The position numbers were made by a program, and so were the translations under genes. Of a DNA stretch of 14,209 bases, positions 6,833 to 14,187 are shown in pieces (the stretch's first letter is position 1; each line of letters begins with the position of its first letter). Source of the DNA: an uncultured Planctomycetaceae bacterium. GTDB lineage: Bacteria > Planctomycetota > Phycisphaerae > UBA1845 > UTPLA1. Location of the stretch: the NCBI GenBank assembly GCA_938008425.1, contig CALLKH010000526.1, positions 1 to 14,209 on the forward strand, read 5' to 3'. The notes under the pieces are model-generated. The model did no database searches. It worked only from the letters and a program-made list of their open reading frames with translations, and was not told where the DNA came from.

Positions 6833-7510
6833 TTGGGCCTCCAAGATCGAACGTCGGCCCGCCCGGTGGAGAATCTCGTCTTGCCCGATTCCAAAGACAC
6901 CCGAATCTTGATCGACAACGCCCGGGAGGGCGACGAACAGTCCGCCCAGCGGCTGATTGTGCTATACCACCCCCGGCTGCGGGCTCGGCTGCTGCGTCAG
7001 ATGGATCCGGTCATGCGATCCAAGATCGAGCCGGAGGACATTCTCCAGCAGGTGTACATGGAGGCATTTCGGGCCCTGGTCCAGTTCACCTACCAGGGGC
7101 CGGACTCGTTCCTGCGCTGGCTTTATGCCATTCTGGATCGAAAACTGATCGACGAGCACCGGGCGATGCGGGCTGAGCGGCGGGATGTACGCCGCGAGGT
7201 CAAGCCGTCGGCCGGCTCGGGCAACCAGACCACGTACGTGGATCTGATGGCCCGTATCATGTCGAGCGGCACCACGCCGAGCCGGGTGGTGCGGACGAGC
7301 GAGGCGGTGGGGCTCGTGGAGACGTGCCTGGCGGCGCTGCCGGAGCACTATCGCGACGTGATCCAGATGCGGTTTATCGAGGGGCTTCCGGTCGCTGATG
7401 TGGCCGAAAAGATGGACCGTTCGATCGGGTCGATTCACATGATCTGCCATCGGGCGCTTCGTCAGCTTCGCGAGGAGGCGGAGAAGATGGGACTGTCGCA
7501 CGAGGAGTAG
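6833..7510 (+). CDS. Sigma-70 family, ECF-like RNA polymerase sigma factor
   Basis: This 225-residue protein has the two-domain ECF layout. Region 2 spans about 30-112, with EDILQQVYMEAFRAL at 68-82 for core binding and -10 recognition, and FLRWLYAILDRKLIDEHR at 93-110. A variable linker of about 50 residues follows. Region 4 spans about 158-216, with ALPEHYRDVIQMRFIEGL, then VADVAEKMDRSIGSIHMICHR as the helix-turn-helix for the -35. There is no region 3. It resembles the planctomycete-specific sigma families found beside Ser/Thr kinases. No anti-sigma factor is encoded next to it, so the divergent kinase is the obvious candidate regulator. It may direct its own promoter, but the target sequence cannot be read from here. 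The TAG at 7508-7510 is nine bases from the stop of the convergent gene, with no terminator between. Confidence 0.9.
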   Translation: MGLQDRTSARPVENLVLPDSKDTRILIDNAREGDEQSAQRLIVLYHPRLRARLLRQMDPVMRSKIEPEDILQQVYMEAFRALVQFTYQGPDSFLRWLYAILDRKLIDEHRAMRAERRDVRREVKPSAGSGNQTTYVDLMARIMSSGTTPSRVVRTSEAVGLVETCLAALPEHYRDVIQMRFIEGLPVADVAEKMDRSIGSIHMICHRALRQLREEAEKMGLSHEE

Positions 7511-7519
7511 GTCCAAGCC

Positions 7520-8956
7520 TCAGGGGCTCGCCACGGCTGCCGGCGGCAACCGATCGATCGCTCGAATCAGAATCGCCGTTTGCACGAAGCAGAGCAGTAG
7601 GCCCCAGCAGAAGATGCCGCCGTCGAGCAGTTGCTCTGCGATTCGCTCGGGCAGAATTCCCTCGGACAAGATCACCAGCAGCACAAGCTGGCCGACGAGC
7701 CCCGCCACGAACCACTTTCGAAACTGATCCGTGAGCGGCCGGCAGGTCAGGCCGAACCAGATTGCCAGGAAGACAATCGGCAGTGTTGTTGCATGGTGTT
7801 TCCATGTGCGTTCACTCATGAGCAGCATGGCGAGCAGCACGAGGCTGAATTCGAGCAGTAGTCGCGGATCGCCGCGCTCTTTCCGGTTGACGCGCGTTCG
7901 GCAGCAATACGCCAGTACCGCCAGAATCGGCAGGGTGATGGCGGGTTTGAGCAGGCGACCGAGCGCGGTGGCGGGGCGTGACATGTCCTCCATTCCGCTC
8001 TCGAACGACATCTCGCCCGACATGTGCTCGATCTTGAGAATCCCGGCGTTCGAGAACAGCCGCATCAATACACCGAAGAGCGATTGGTTGGCCGGTTCGT
8101 TGGCGGCGTAGCCTTGCAGGGCAAACGGGGCGACGAGCATGTCGAACCAGGATTTCAGGTAATCCCAGTTGGTTTCGAAACCGAGCATCAGACCGGGAAT
8201 CACGATGAAGAAGAGCAGCAGCCCCACGAGCGCGCCCGCCAGCACCCGCCATTCCCGCTTGTAGGCGAAATACACGACGACCAGCGCCGGTGTCAGCTTG
8301 GTGGCCACTGCGAGCGCGACGAAGAGCCCCGCCGTGTACTCTTTCCGGCGAATGTACGCCCCCCAGGCGATGGCGAGCCAGACCATCATGAAGATGTTCA
8401 GATTGCCGTGGGTGATGTCGCCGACGACAGGCCGAAGCGAATAGACCGCCGCCATGATGAGCACGCCAACCGGAACCTGAAATCGATCCCGATTCATGCC
8501 GTTGATGATCAGCATCATGCCGCCCGCGAAGCCCGCGAGCTTCAGGAGCGACCAGACGATGCCCGCGCCGACGAATCCGAGCTTCGACAGGGGGGCGATC
8601 ATGAGAAGCATCATGGGCGGGGTGGGGAACCAGTGGCCGTAGCCGTAGGGGTCTTCCTGCGTTGGATTGTCGAATATGAGCCCGGCCGTGGGCAGCCATC
8701 GACCGAGTGCAGTGCGGTGGCGTTCTCCGGAAGATCTGAAGAGGCTGACATCGACTTCGGTGATTTTCACGCAGAATTGAACGGAGGCGATGACGAGGAT
8801 CAGCAGCACGAGCAGGTAGAACCCGCGCCGAACCCAGGGGTTCGTGAAGAGCTTGAGATCGGTCTGTCCGAGAAGGGTGCCGCGGTAGGCGGCGAGTTCG
8901 GCGGACTCCGCGTTGGCATTCAGGGACGCGTACTCAAGGGTTTGTGGCTTCTGCAT
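7520..8956 (-). CDS. GT87 (DUF2029) family membrane glycosyltransferase
   Basis: This 478-residue polytopic inner-membrane protein has about 9 to 11 hydrophobic segments, for example 46-63, 112-130, 135-152, 162-175, 186-200, 208-230, 236-258, 338-352, 368-380, 392-404, 415-430 and 448-464. Family marks are an Asp near the first outer loop (EVDVSLFR, 67-74), GDITHGNLNIFMM at 179-191, KLTPAL at 220-225 followed by a KREWR loop, ANQSLFGVLMRL at 289-300 and ERTWKHHATTLP at 382-393. GT87 enzymes transfer a sugar, mannose in the known mycobacterial members, from a polyprenyl-phosphate donor to glycolipid or glycan acceptors outside the membrane. Donor and acceptor here are unknown. The ATG has a weak GAGTGA seven bases upstream. 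The gene stands alone: its stop faces the sigma gene, and a terminator separates it from the gene behind it. Confidence 0.8.
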   Translation of the reverse strand: MQKPQTLEYASLNANAESAELAAYRGTLLGQTDLKLFTNPWVRRGFYLLVLLILVIASVQFCVKITEVDVSLFRSSGERHRTALGRWLPTAGLIFDNPTQEDPYGYGHWFPTPPMMLLMIAPLSKLGFVGAGIVWSLLKLAGFAGGMMLIINGMNRDRFQVPVGVLIMAAVYSLRPVVGDITHGNLNIFMMVWLAIAWGAYIRRKEYTAGLFVALAVATKLTPALVVVYFAYKREWRVLAGALVGLLLFFIVIPGLMLGFETNWDYLKSWFDMLVAPFALQGYAANEPANQSLFGVLMRLFSNAGILKIEHMSGEMSFESGMEDMSRPATALGRLLKPAITLPILAVLAYCCRTRVNRKERGDPRLLLEFSLVLLAMLLMSERTWKHHATTLPIVFLAIWFGLTCRPLTDQFRKWFVAGLVGQLVLLVILSEGILPERIAEQLLDGGIFCWGLLLCFVQTAILIRAIDRLPPAAVASP

Positions 8957-9021
8957 GTTGTGTCACTCGCACTGACTTTCCCGGGCGGCATCATTGAAGG
9001 GCGTCCCGACTTCGTCAAATG

Positions 9022-9054
9022 AAGAGCCCCGCGCGGTGTTCGCACGGGGCTCTT
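9022..9054 (-). terminator. Hairpin terminator of the pcm-htrA cluster
   Basis: AAGAGCCCCG at 9022-9031 pairs perfectly with CGGGGCTCTT at 9045-9054. After one C-A mismatch, three more pairs close a GTGTT loop. Read on the - strand, it lies 34 bases after the stop of the HtrA-like gene at 9088, and the transcript continues CTCTTCATTTG, a modest U-rich tail. It should end the three-gene - strand unit before the glycosyltransferase gene. Confidence 0.75.
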
Positions 9055-9087
9055 GTTGATGACATGGGATCCTGCGAAGCGAAGCGT

Positions 9088-9981
9088 TTATTCTTCCTCT
9101 TCTTCTTCCTCATCGTTCGCCGGCTTGGCGGGTTTCTCGGCGGCCGGCTTTTCTTCATCTTCGTCCGACGCCTTCGTGCTCGCCTCTTCTTCTTCCTCTT
9201 CCGGGGCCGGCGTCACGGTCTTCGCCTTCTCAGTGGCCTTTGCGACTTCGGCCGCGGGCAGGATCAGCACATCAGCCGCTCCGCGGGAGTTGGCGTCCAT
9301 GTCCTCGGGATCGGGCGACTGGAGCACCGAAACGCCGACCAGCGAGCCGTCTTCCGAAAAGACGGGCATGCCGATGTTGGTCTGGCCGAATTCGAGTGAG
9401 GCGGTGGGTACGAGCAACTCGCGCGGTTTCTTGGTGATCGCGCCCAGATTGCCTTCATTGATCACCATTGTTCGCTCGAAGAACTTGTCCATGCGATGCG
9501 TCGAAAGGAGTCGTTCGCCGATTTCAGCCTTCTTCGTCTTCTTCAAATCGAGCGACTTGTAGCCCTTGGCATCCGGTTCCTTGATTCGAATCCACGACAG
9601 GTCGAGTTCCTGGTCGCTGGTGATCAGTCTGGCCGCGACGCCCTCGGTGTCGTCGCCAATCAGGACCTTGATGTCGGTCGGCGTAATGCTGCCCATCATG
9701 CGGCGATAGAGCCGCGAGGTGCCGAGCTGGAGGCTCGAGCAGAGGATGAGGCCGTCTGATTCAATCATGAGGGCGGTGAATTCCCGTTCGTTCTCCTGGG
9801 CGCCCCCGGGGCCCTGCATCTTGAGGACGCACTTCACCGTGACGAGCGCGGGCGCGACGTCGTTTGTGAGTCGCTTGTAGAGTTCCTTCGAGTCGGCGCG
9901 AGCGACGCCGTTCGACATCGCCACCGTGCCCGCCAGTGCGAGCGCGATCAACCAGTTTGCTTTTCGTGAGGCCGTGGCCAT
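9088..9981 (-). CDS. Catalytically inactive HtrA-like (trypsin-fold) protein with acidic tail
   Basis: From ATG 9981 the product has 297 residues. A signal peptide (KANWLIALALAGTVAMS, cleavage likely after ARA at 29) sends it to the periplasm. Residues about 35-245 follow the HtrA protease fold in order, but two triad positions are lost: the NHV/NQHV segment reads CSSLQLG (81-87, Leu84 at the His position), and the GNSGGP segment reads TNIGMP (201-206, Ile203 at the Ser position). The Asp position is kept (ELDLSW, Asp127). There is no PDZ domain. The C-terminus (about 248-297) is a Lys/Ala/Pro linker with Glu runs at 261-266 and 291-297. It is likely a non-proteolytic binding or regulatory partner of the active protease encoded seven bases upstream. 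A start further upstream at 10212 would overlap the protease gene and has no ribosome binding site. The alignment is by eye. Confidence 0.75.
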   Translation of the reverse strand: MATASRKANWLIALALAGTVAMSNGVARADSKELYKRLTNDVAPALVTVKCVLKMQGPGGAQENEREFTALMIESDGLILCSSLQLGTSRLYRRMMGSITPTDIKVLIGDDTEGVAARLITSDQELDLSWIRIKEPDAKGYKSLDLKKTKKAEIGERLLSTHRMDKFFERTMVINEGNLGAITKKPRELLVPTASLEFGQTNIGMPVFSEDGSLVGVSVLQSPDPEDMDANSRGAADVLILPAAEVAKATEKAKTVTPAPEEEEEEASTKASDEDEEKPAAEKPAKPANDEEEEEEE

Positions 9982-9988
9982 GAGAGAG

Positions 9989-12202
9989 TTACTCCTTTTC
10001 TTTGGCGGTTTCAGAGCCGTCATTCGTCTTTTCGCCGGAGACGCTCTGATTTCCGGCCTCTTCCTTGTCTTCCAGCCCCGACTTCCACTCAGGCTCGACA
10101 AACTGGAATCTCGTTTGAATACCGCGAAGCACGAGGAAGACCACGCGCTCCGGCTGTTCCTTCTTGATTTTCTCCATCGCGCGGCGGAAGCTCGTGCGGC
10201 TCTTGATTTCATAGCCGTCGATCTTCTGGATCAGATCGCCCGGCTGAATGCCGCCGAGCGCCGCCCATCCGCCGCTTTCCGCCTGCTCGACGATGACGCC
10301 CTTGACATCCTTGTCCCAGAGATGGTCGTCGCGATCGAAGAACGTGATGTTGCGAACGGTGATTTCGAAATCCTTGTCCTCGGTTCGACGCGCCTCGCTG
10401 GGGCCGTAGCGCGTTTCCTCGAGTTGAACCTTGATGTCAAGCTGCTCGGTGCCGCGAATGACGGTGATCGTCGCTTCGCCGTCGGCGTCGAGGCGCTTGA
10501 TCTGCCGCGCGAGCAGACCCGCATCCTGCATGCCCTTGATGCGAAGCTTCTGGCCGTTCAAAGCGACGATGATGTCGCCGACCTGAAGATCCGACGCGGC
10601 CGCCTTGGTGCGCGGATAGACGCGTGTGATGCGGAAGCCGGGCTGATCGGAATGGCCGAGGCGCTTGGCCAGCTTTTCGATGATCGGCTGGGTGGCGATG
10701 CCGACCCATGCCTTGCGCAGGTCCCGCGGCGGATCGTCCGGCTCGTCCGGCTTCGGCTTGACGAGTGTCAGGTGATTCTTGCCCTGGCGATCGAATTCGA
10801 TCAGCACGTACTCGGGCAGCGGCTCCATCTCCATGATTTCAGTGTACTTGTCCGCGAGCGCTTCGAGCGACTCGATGGTGTCACCTTCGACCTTCAGAAT
10901 GACGTCGCCGTAGTGCAGCGAGGGTTCGGCGATGTCGGCCGGTCCGCCGGAGCGAATGCCGTTGACGAGTGCGCCCTTCGTATCGGGGCGGTGCATTTGC
11001 AGGGCGAGGCGCGGCGTAATCTCCGCGACGGTGATGCCCCATGAGCGGAGCGATGTCTTTTCGCCGCGATCCTTCTCGAGCTTTTCGGTGGTGAGCGTCG
11101 ATTCCTGCGTCTGATCGTCGCGGAGATACGACACTTTCAGTTCCGTACCGATCGGCATGTCCGCGATACGTTTCATGAGCGGCGGAATCTCTTCGGCGAA
11201 TTGAACCGTCACCGCCTCGCCGTTGATCCGCAGGATGACGTCGCCCGGCGCGAGACCCGCTTTCTCGGCCGGTCCCTTCTCGACGATGGAGTTGATCAGA
11301 ACGCCCCGGTCGTAGCCGGTCTTCTTGATGGGCTTGAGGCTGACGCCGATCCAGCTTCGCGGCACTTCACCGCACTTGATCAACGATTCCGCCACCTGCT
11401 TGGAGAGATTGGAGGGAATCGCGAACCCCATGCCGTTGCCGCCGAGTTCGTTGACGCCGACGATCTCGCCCTTGAGATTCACCAGCGGGCCGCCGCTGTT
11501 GCCGGGATTGATCAGCGCGTCGTGCTGAATCCAGCGGGTGAAGAGGCCTGTTCGCTGGCCCTGGTCGAGTTCCATCTCGTCCATGTCTTCATCCGAGAAA
11601 CCGCCGGTGAACACGCGCTCGGTGTTGGATACGATGCCCAGCGTGACGGATCGCGACAGCGAAAACGGCGATCCCATCGCCATCACGTAGTCTCCCACGC
11701 GAAGTTCATCCGAATCGCCGAAATGGGCCACCGGCAGGGGCGTGCTCGGGCTCTTGAGCTCCGACAGATCAAGCTTGATCACGGCCAGATCGGTCAGTGG
11801 ATCTTCACCCACCATCGTGGCTGATATTTCCTGCTTGTCAGCCAGCGTGCACTTGAACTTCTTGCCGGAATCGGTCACGTGCTGGTTGGTCAGGACGTAG
11901 CCTTCCTTCGAGATGATGGTGCCGGAACCCGTGGCGGCGCCCTTGTGCTCCTTGCCGCCCCAGTAGTTCACAGTTGAAACGCGGATATTGACCAGCGCCG
12001 GATAGACCTGATCGCGCCCGAGTTCGATCATCTCGCGAAGGCCTTCGCGAAGCGCTTCGGATTTCTTCAAAGGATCACCGGGCGTTTCCGAATCGAACGC
12101 GGCGGTCGTCGAAAGGCCGGCGACGAGCGACATCGCTCCGACCAGGACAGCGAACAGGGACCGATTCCGTGATCGGCCGGTCACGGGCACGAGATGAAAC
12201 AT
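9989..12202 (-). CDS. HtrA/DegP serine protease with four PDZ domains
   Basis: From ATG 12202 the product has 737 residues. The N-terminus (GRSRNRSLFAVLVGAMSLVAGLSTTAAF) is a signal peptide or anchor, placing it in the periplasm. The protease domain (about 52-275) has the full triad: His108 in TNQHVT, Asp138 in TDLAVIKL and Ser236 in NPGNSGGPL. Four PDZ-like domains follow at about 284-372, 388-482, 497-592 and 612-700, each with a GVLI/GALV-type strand and an APGDVILRINGE-like turn (for example QPGDLIQKIDGYEI, 653-666). The tail (705-737) is charged. DegP has two PDZ domains and DegS one, so four is high. HtrA enzymes degrade or refold damaged envelope proteins, with PDZ domains binding exposed C-termini. 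AAAGGA lies six bases before ATG 12202, which favours it over upstream in-frame starts up to 12310. The gene follows pcm and precedes the inactive paralogue. Confidence 0.92.
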   Translation of the reverse strand: MFHLVPVTGRSRNRSLFAVLVGAMSLVAGLSTTAAFDSETPGDPLKKSEALREGLREMIELGRDQVYPALVNIRVSTVNYWGGKEHKGAATGSGTIISKEGYVLTNQHVTDSGKKFKCTLADKQEISATMVGEDPLTDLAVIKLDLSELKSPSTPLPVAHFGDSDELRVGDYVMAMGSPFSLSRSVTLGIVSNTERVFTGGFSDEDMDEMELDQGQRTGLFTRWIQHDALINPGNSGGPLVNLKGEIVGVNELGGNGMGFAIPSNLSKQVAESLIKCGEVPRSWIGVSLKPIKKTGYDRGVLINSIVEKGPAEKAGLAPGDVILRINGEAVTVQFAEEIPPLMKRIADMPIGTELKVSYLRDDQTQESTLTTEKLEKDRGEKTSLRSWGITVAEITPRLALQMHRPDTKGALVNGIRSGGPADIAEPSLHYGDVILKVEGDTIESLEALADKYTEIMEMEPLPEYVLIEFDRQGKNHLTLVKPKPDEPDDPPRDLRKAWVGIATQPIIEKLAKRLGHSDQPGFRITRVYPRTKAAASDLQVGDIIVALNGQKLRIKGMQDAGLLARQIKRLDADGEATITVIRGTEQLDIKVQLEETRYGPSEARRTEDKDFEITVRNITFFDRDDHLWDKDVKGVIVEQAESGGWAALGGIQPGDLIQKIDGYEIKSRTSFRRAMEKIKKEQPERVVFLVLRGIQTRFQFVEPEWKSGLEDKEEAGNQSVSGEKTNDGSETAKEKE
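9992..9999 (-). promoter_or_regulatory. Ribosome binding site overlapping the htrA end
   Basis: AAAAGGAG on the - strand directly precedes the TAA stop (9991-9989) of the active HtrA gene and lies 10 bases before ATG 9981. The binding site of the second gene is therefore inside the last codons of the first, which suggests coupled translation. Confidence 0.65.
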
Positions 12203-12261
12203 GTGGCGTCCTTTCGGGTGGGAATGGGGTCGATGTTCATGTGACATCTGGGCGGGACCCG

Positions 12262-12288
12262 CGAAACTTCCCCTGGCGGGAAGTTTCG
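12262..12288. repeat. Perfect 11-bp hairpin between pcm and htrA
   Basis: CGAAACTTCCC at 12262-12272 and GGGAAGTTTCG at 12278-12288 are exact inverse complements around a five-base CTGGC loop. It lies in the 135-base gap after the pcm stop and 60 bases before the htrA start, both on the - strand. No T-tract follows on either strand, so a classic terminator is doubtful. An RNA processing or stability element, an attenuator or an operator for htrA are alternatives. Confidence 0.65.
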
Positions 12289-12337
12289 ACGAATTGGAGC
12301 AATATCGCAAGCCCTGATGGCACTCGGCCGGAGCGCG

Positions 12338-12991
12338 TCAGGCCTCAAAGCCCGCCCGGCCGATCAACTTGACGAAACGGACGCCGATCAGGTTCCGTTC
12401 GCACAATCGACCTTTGATTTTCTCGACGAGCACCAGGCGTTGTGCTTCCGCATCGCCGACGGGGAGGATCATTCGCCCGCCATCCGTCAGCTGATCGGCC
12501 AGCGCCGGCACGACTTCGGGAGCGACCGCGGCGACCAGAATCCGATCGAAGGGCGCTGCGTCGGGCCAGCCGAGCGTGCCATCTCCAGTACGGTATTCGA
12601 CGTTGACGATGCCGAGCTGGTTCAATCGACGACGTGCCGCGGCGGCCAGCGGCTCAAGGCGCTCCAGGGTGAAAACCTTCGACGCCAGCCGGGCAAGAAT
12701 GGCGGTTTGATAGCCGGTGCCGGTGCCAATTTCGAGAATGCGGTGGGATGAGTCGATGGACAGCGCCTCGGTCATAAAGGCGACAATGTACGGTTGTGAA
12801 ATCGTCTGCCCCAGTTCCGTTGAAAGCGCCCGGTCCTCATAGGCGTGCGACACGTTTTCGTCAGAAACGAACTCCTCCCTCGGAATCCGCCTCATCGCAT
12901 CGAGGACCCGATTGTCTTGAATTCCGCGCCCGGCGAGTTGTTCTTTGACCATCCGGTCTCTGAGTTCCTGAGGTGTTGGTTGGAAGTGCAT
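12338..12991 (-). CDS. pcm: Protein-L-isoaspartate O-methyltransferase
   Basis: From ATG 12991 the product has 217 residues, the usual length for the family. It uses S-adenosylmethionine to methylate isoaspartyl residues in aged proteins, starting their repair. Visible marks: RDRMVKEQLAGRGI at 11-24, the N-terminal family signature; FVSDENVSHAYED at 41-53; GQTISQP at 61-67 in the active site; ILEIGTGTGYQTAILA at 85-100 for cofactor binding; YRTGDGTLGWPDAAPFDRI at 133-151; VAAVAPEVVPAL at 153-164; and DGGRMILPVGD at 170-180. No signal peptide is present, so it acts in the cytoplasm. AGGA lies seven bases before ATG 12991; an in-frame extension to 13123 is low-complexity Arg/Pro-rich and unlike the family. 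The gene leads the pcm-htrA-HtrA-like series, but the 135-base gap with a hairpin means htrA may also have its own promoter. Confidence 0.93.
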   Translation of the reverse strand: MHFQPTPQELRDRMVKEQLAGRGIQDNRVLDAMRRIPREEFVSDENVSHAYEDRALSTELGQTISQPYIVAFMTEALSIDSSHRILEIGTGTGYQTAILARLASKVFTLERLEPLAAAARRRLNQLGIVNVEYRTGDGTLGWPDAAPFDRILVAAVAPEVVPALADQLTDGGRMILPVGDAEAQRLVLVEKIKGRLCERNLIGVRFVKLIGRAGFEA

Positions 12992-13266
12992 CGAGCGGTC
13001 CTGCGGGCGGTCTGGCGCCTCATGGATATCTATCGGGTATCCGCGGCCGGCTCCCGTCCGCCGATCACAGTTGCGACCCCGTGATTCGGCAGGCGGACCC
13101 CGGGAAGGGGCCTCGCATGCCAAAGAAATGGGCGTTCGGGCGGCCGATTTCCATATTTTCGTGAACTATAGACTCCGGACGACCGTTTCATACAGAAGCC
13201 GAAGGGCCAACCGCGATTCCGGACACAGCGACTCCAGCTGACGGCATTATCGGTCGGCGCCTAAAG

Positions 13267-13295
13267 TTGTTTATGACGGAACGGTTCGGTAGACT
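13267..13295 (+). promoter_or_regulatory. Candidate promoter of the CAP lipoprotein gene
   Basis: TTGTTT at 13267-13272 (-35, three of six matches, with the TTG core) and TAGACT at 13290-13295 (-10, four of six) are 17 bases apart, the ideal spacing. Transcription would begin near 13302, giving a leader of under 40 bases before TTG 13339. Confidence 0.35.
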
Positions 13296-13327
13296 TGTGA
13301 GGTGATTGGTTTCGCAGGCTCCGGCAC

Positions 13328-13332
13328 GGAGG
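13328..13332 (+). promoter_or_regulatory. Ribosome binding site that points to TTG 13339
   Basis: GGAGG is six bases before TTG 13339 and 12 bases before the in-frame ATG 13345. The spacing favours TTG; the two starts differ by only two residues. Confidence 0.5.
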
Positions 13333-13338
13333 CAGCAG

Positions 13339-14028
13339 TTGGGTATGGCATTTCGTGGACATAAGGTCGTTGGCAGGACCCTGCTGCTCGCCGCCGCCCT
13401 CGCTGTCGGTTGCCAGGAGCAATCGGGGCCCGATACATCTGCCGCACTGGGCAATGCCGTTGGCCTCTCTTCCGGGCTTCTCGCAACGGACGGTTGCCTG
13501 GACGCCGCCGATCCCCAGAAGCTCGTTGGCGAGATGATCGACGGCATCAACACCGAGCGAGCCAAACACAAGCTTCCTCCGCTTCGAACCAACCCGGACC
13601 TGATGCAACTCGCCGACTTCTACGCCTGCCGCATGGTCGATGGCCGGTTCTTCGGCCACTACGACCCCTACGACCGATCGACGGTTGACTCACGGGCTTC
13701 TGAATTCGGCTACGCGTTCATCCAGATCGGTGAGAATCTCGCGGCCCGTCAGACGACGGCGCGTGACGCAATGGCGGCACTGATGGATTCGCCCAGCCAC
13801 CGGGCCAACATTCTCGATCCGATCTACACCGAGATCGGCGTCGCCGTGAAGATCGGCGGCGAGCACGGCATCTACTGGGTCCAGGAATTCGGCCGGCCGA
13901 TCACCGATGAATTGCCGCCCGGCATGGAACCCGCCGGATCGGGCGGTCCCACGGTTCCCAAAGCGACGACGCTTCCGGCCGACGACGCGCCGGTCGCGCC
14001 GGCGGCGACGAGCCAGTCTGCCGAGTAA
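13339..14028 (+). CDS. CAP-domain (SCP/PR1, YkwD-like) lipoprotein
   Basis: From TTG 13339 the product has 229 residues. A basic start and a hydrophobic stretch (RTLLLAAALAVGC) end at Cys25, a fair lipobox (AVGC), so it should be a lipid-anchored envelope protein. The CAP domain (about 62-186) shows the family order: MIDGINTERAKHKLPPL; LADFYACRM; FFGHYDPYDRSTVDSR with His107; GYAFIQIGENLA with Glu132; MDSPSHRANIL with His154; and TEIGVAV, then YWVQEFG. His/Glu/His are the cavity residues of the family. Bacterial YkwD-type proteins are widespread and their biochemical role is mostly unknown, so none is assigned. The tail after 190 is Pro/Ala/Thr-rich and disordered. Additional Cys residues (Cys53, Cys97) could pair. 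It is monocistronic as far as the window shows; no terminator is evident after TAA 14026-14028. Confidence 0.85.
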   Translation: MGMAFRGHKVVGRTLLLAAALAVGCQEQSGPDTSAALGNAVGLSSGLLATDGCLDAADPQKLVGEMIDGINTERAKHKLPPLRTNPDLMQLADFYACRMVDGRFFGHYDPYDRSTVDSRASEFGYAFIQIGENLAARQTTARDAMAALMDSPSHRANILDPIYTEIGVAVKIGGEHGIYWVQEFGRPITDELPPGMEPAGSGGPTVPKATTLPADDAPVAPAATSQSAE

Positions 14029-14130
14029 CAACTTCTCATTCTCTAAGTGTCATTCAGATCTTGGTGGTCAAACTCTGCGCCGATATCGTTCGGAGTAGCG
14101 CGCGAGTCTCACTTCAGGGATGCATCAATT

Positions 14131-14184
14131 CGGCTGGAGCATTTTACGATCGAGTGAATCCAGCGATGACGATGCTCCAGGCCG
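14131..14184. repeat. Imperfect inverted repeat at the right edge
   Basis: CTGGAGCAT at 14134-14142 and ATGCTCCAG at 14172-14180 are perfect inverse complements with a 29-base loop. Allowing one bulged base (14181), CGG 14131-14133 and CCG 14182-14184 extend the stem to 12 pairs. It lies just after the possible gene end at 14188 on the - strand. No T-tract follows, so a terminator role is uncertain. Confidence 0.45.
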
Positions 14185-14187
14185 GCT

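Larger units (their letters stand above)
12992..13338. promoter_or_regulatory. Divergent pcm/CAP-protein intergenic region
   Basis: These 347 bases separate the divergent genes. On the - strand, TATAGT (13170-13165) is a good -10 match, but the -35 position is poor (GTATGA at 17 bases), and it would give pcm a leader of about 165 bases. A short imperfect inverted repeat, GGATAT/GTATCC, spans 13024-13042, and CCCC/GGGG arms lie near 13099-13112. I see no ORF with coding character. The + strand promoter candidate is listed separately. Confidence 0.35.

Noticed and set aside
8024..9022. 332-codon + strand ORF across the GT87 gene
   Set aside because: His/Glu/Gln-rich translation opposite strongly hydrophobic membrane segments; a shadow frame.
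9088..9210. TTC/CTC-rich microsatellite-like stretches as a separate repeat element
   Set aside because: They are the codons (GAA/GAG) of the Glu runs in the acidic tail of the - strand protein and need no other explanation.
9982..10212. N-terminal extension of the inactive HtrA-like protein
   Set aside because: It would overlap the active HtrA gene by over 200 bases, is Ser/Arg-rich, and precedes a good signal peptide that begins at ATG 9981.
9926..11044. 372-codon + strand ORF across the HtrA PDZ region
   Set aside because: Opposite strand encodes clear PDZ domains; the + translation has no recognisable motif or ribosome binding site.
12203..12310. Upstream in-frame starts for htrA
   Set aside because: The extension runs through the hairpin and lacks a binding site, while AAAGGA is ideally placed for ATG 12202, which begins a signal peptide.
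12992..13123. N-terminal extension of pcm
   Set aside because: Arg/Pro/Gly-rich and absent from the usual 210 to 220-residue family; ATG 12991 has a good binding site.
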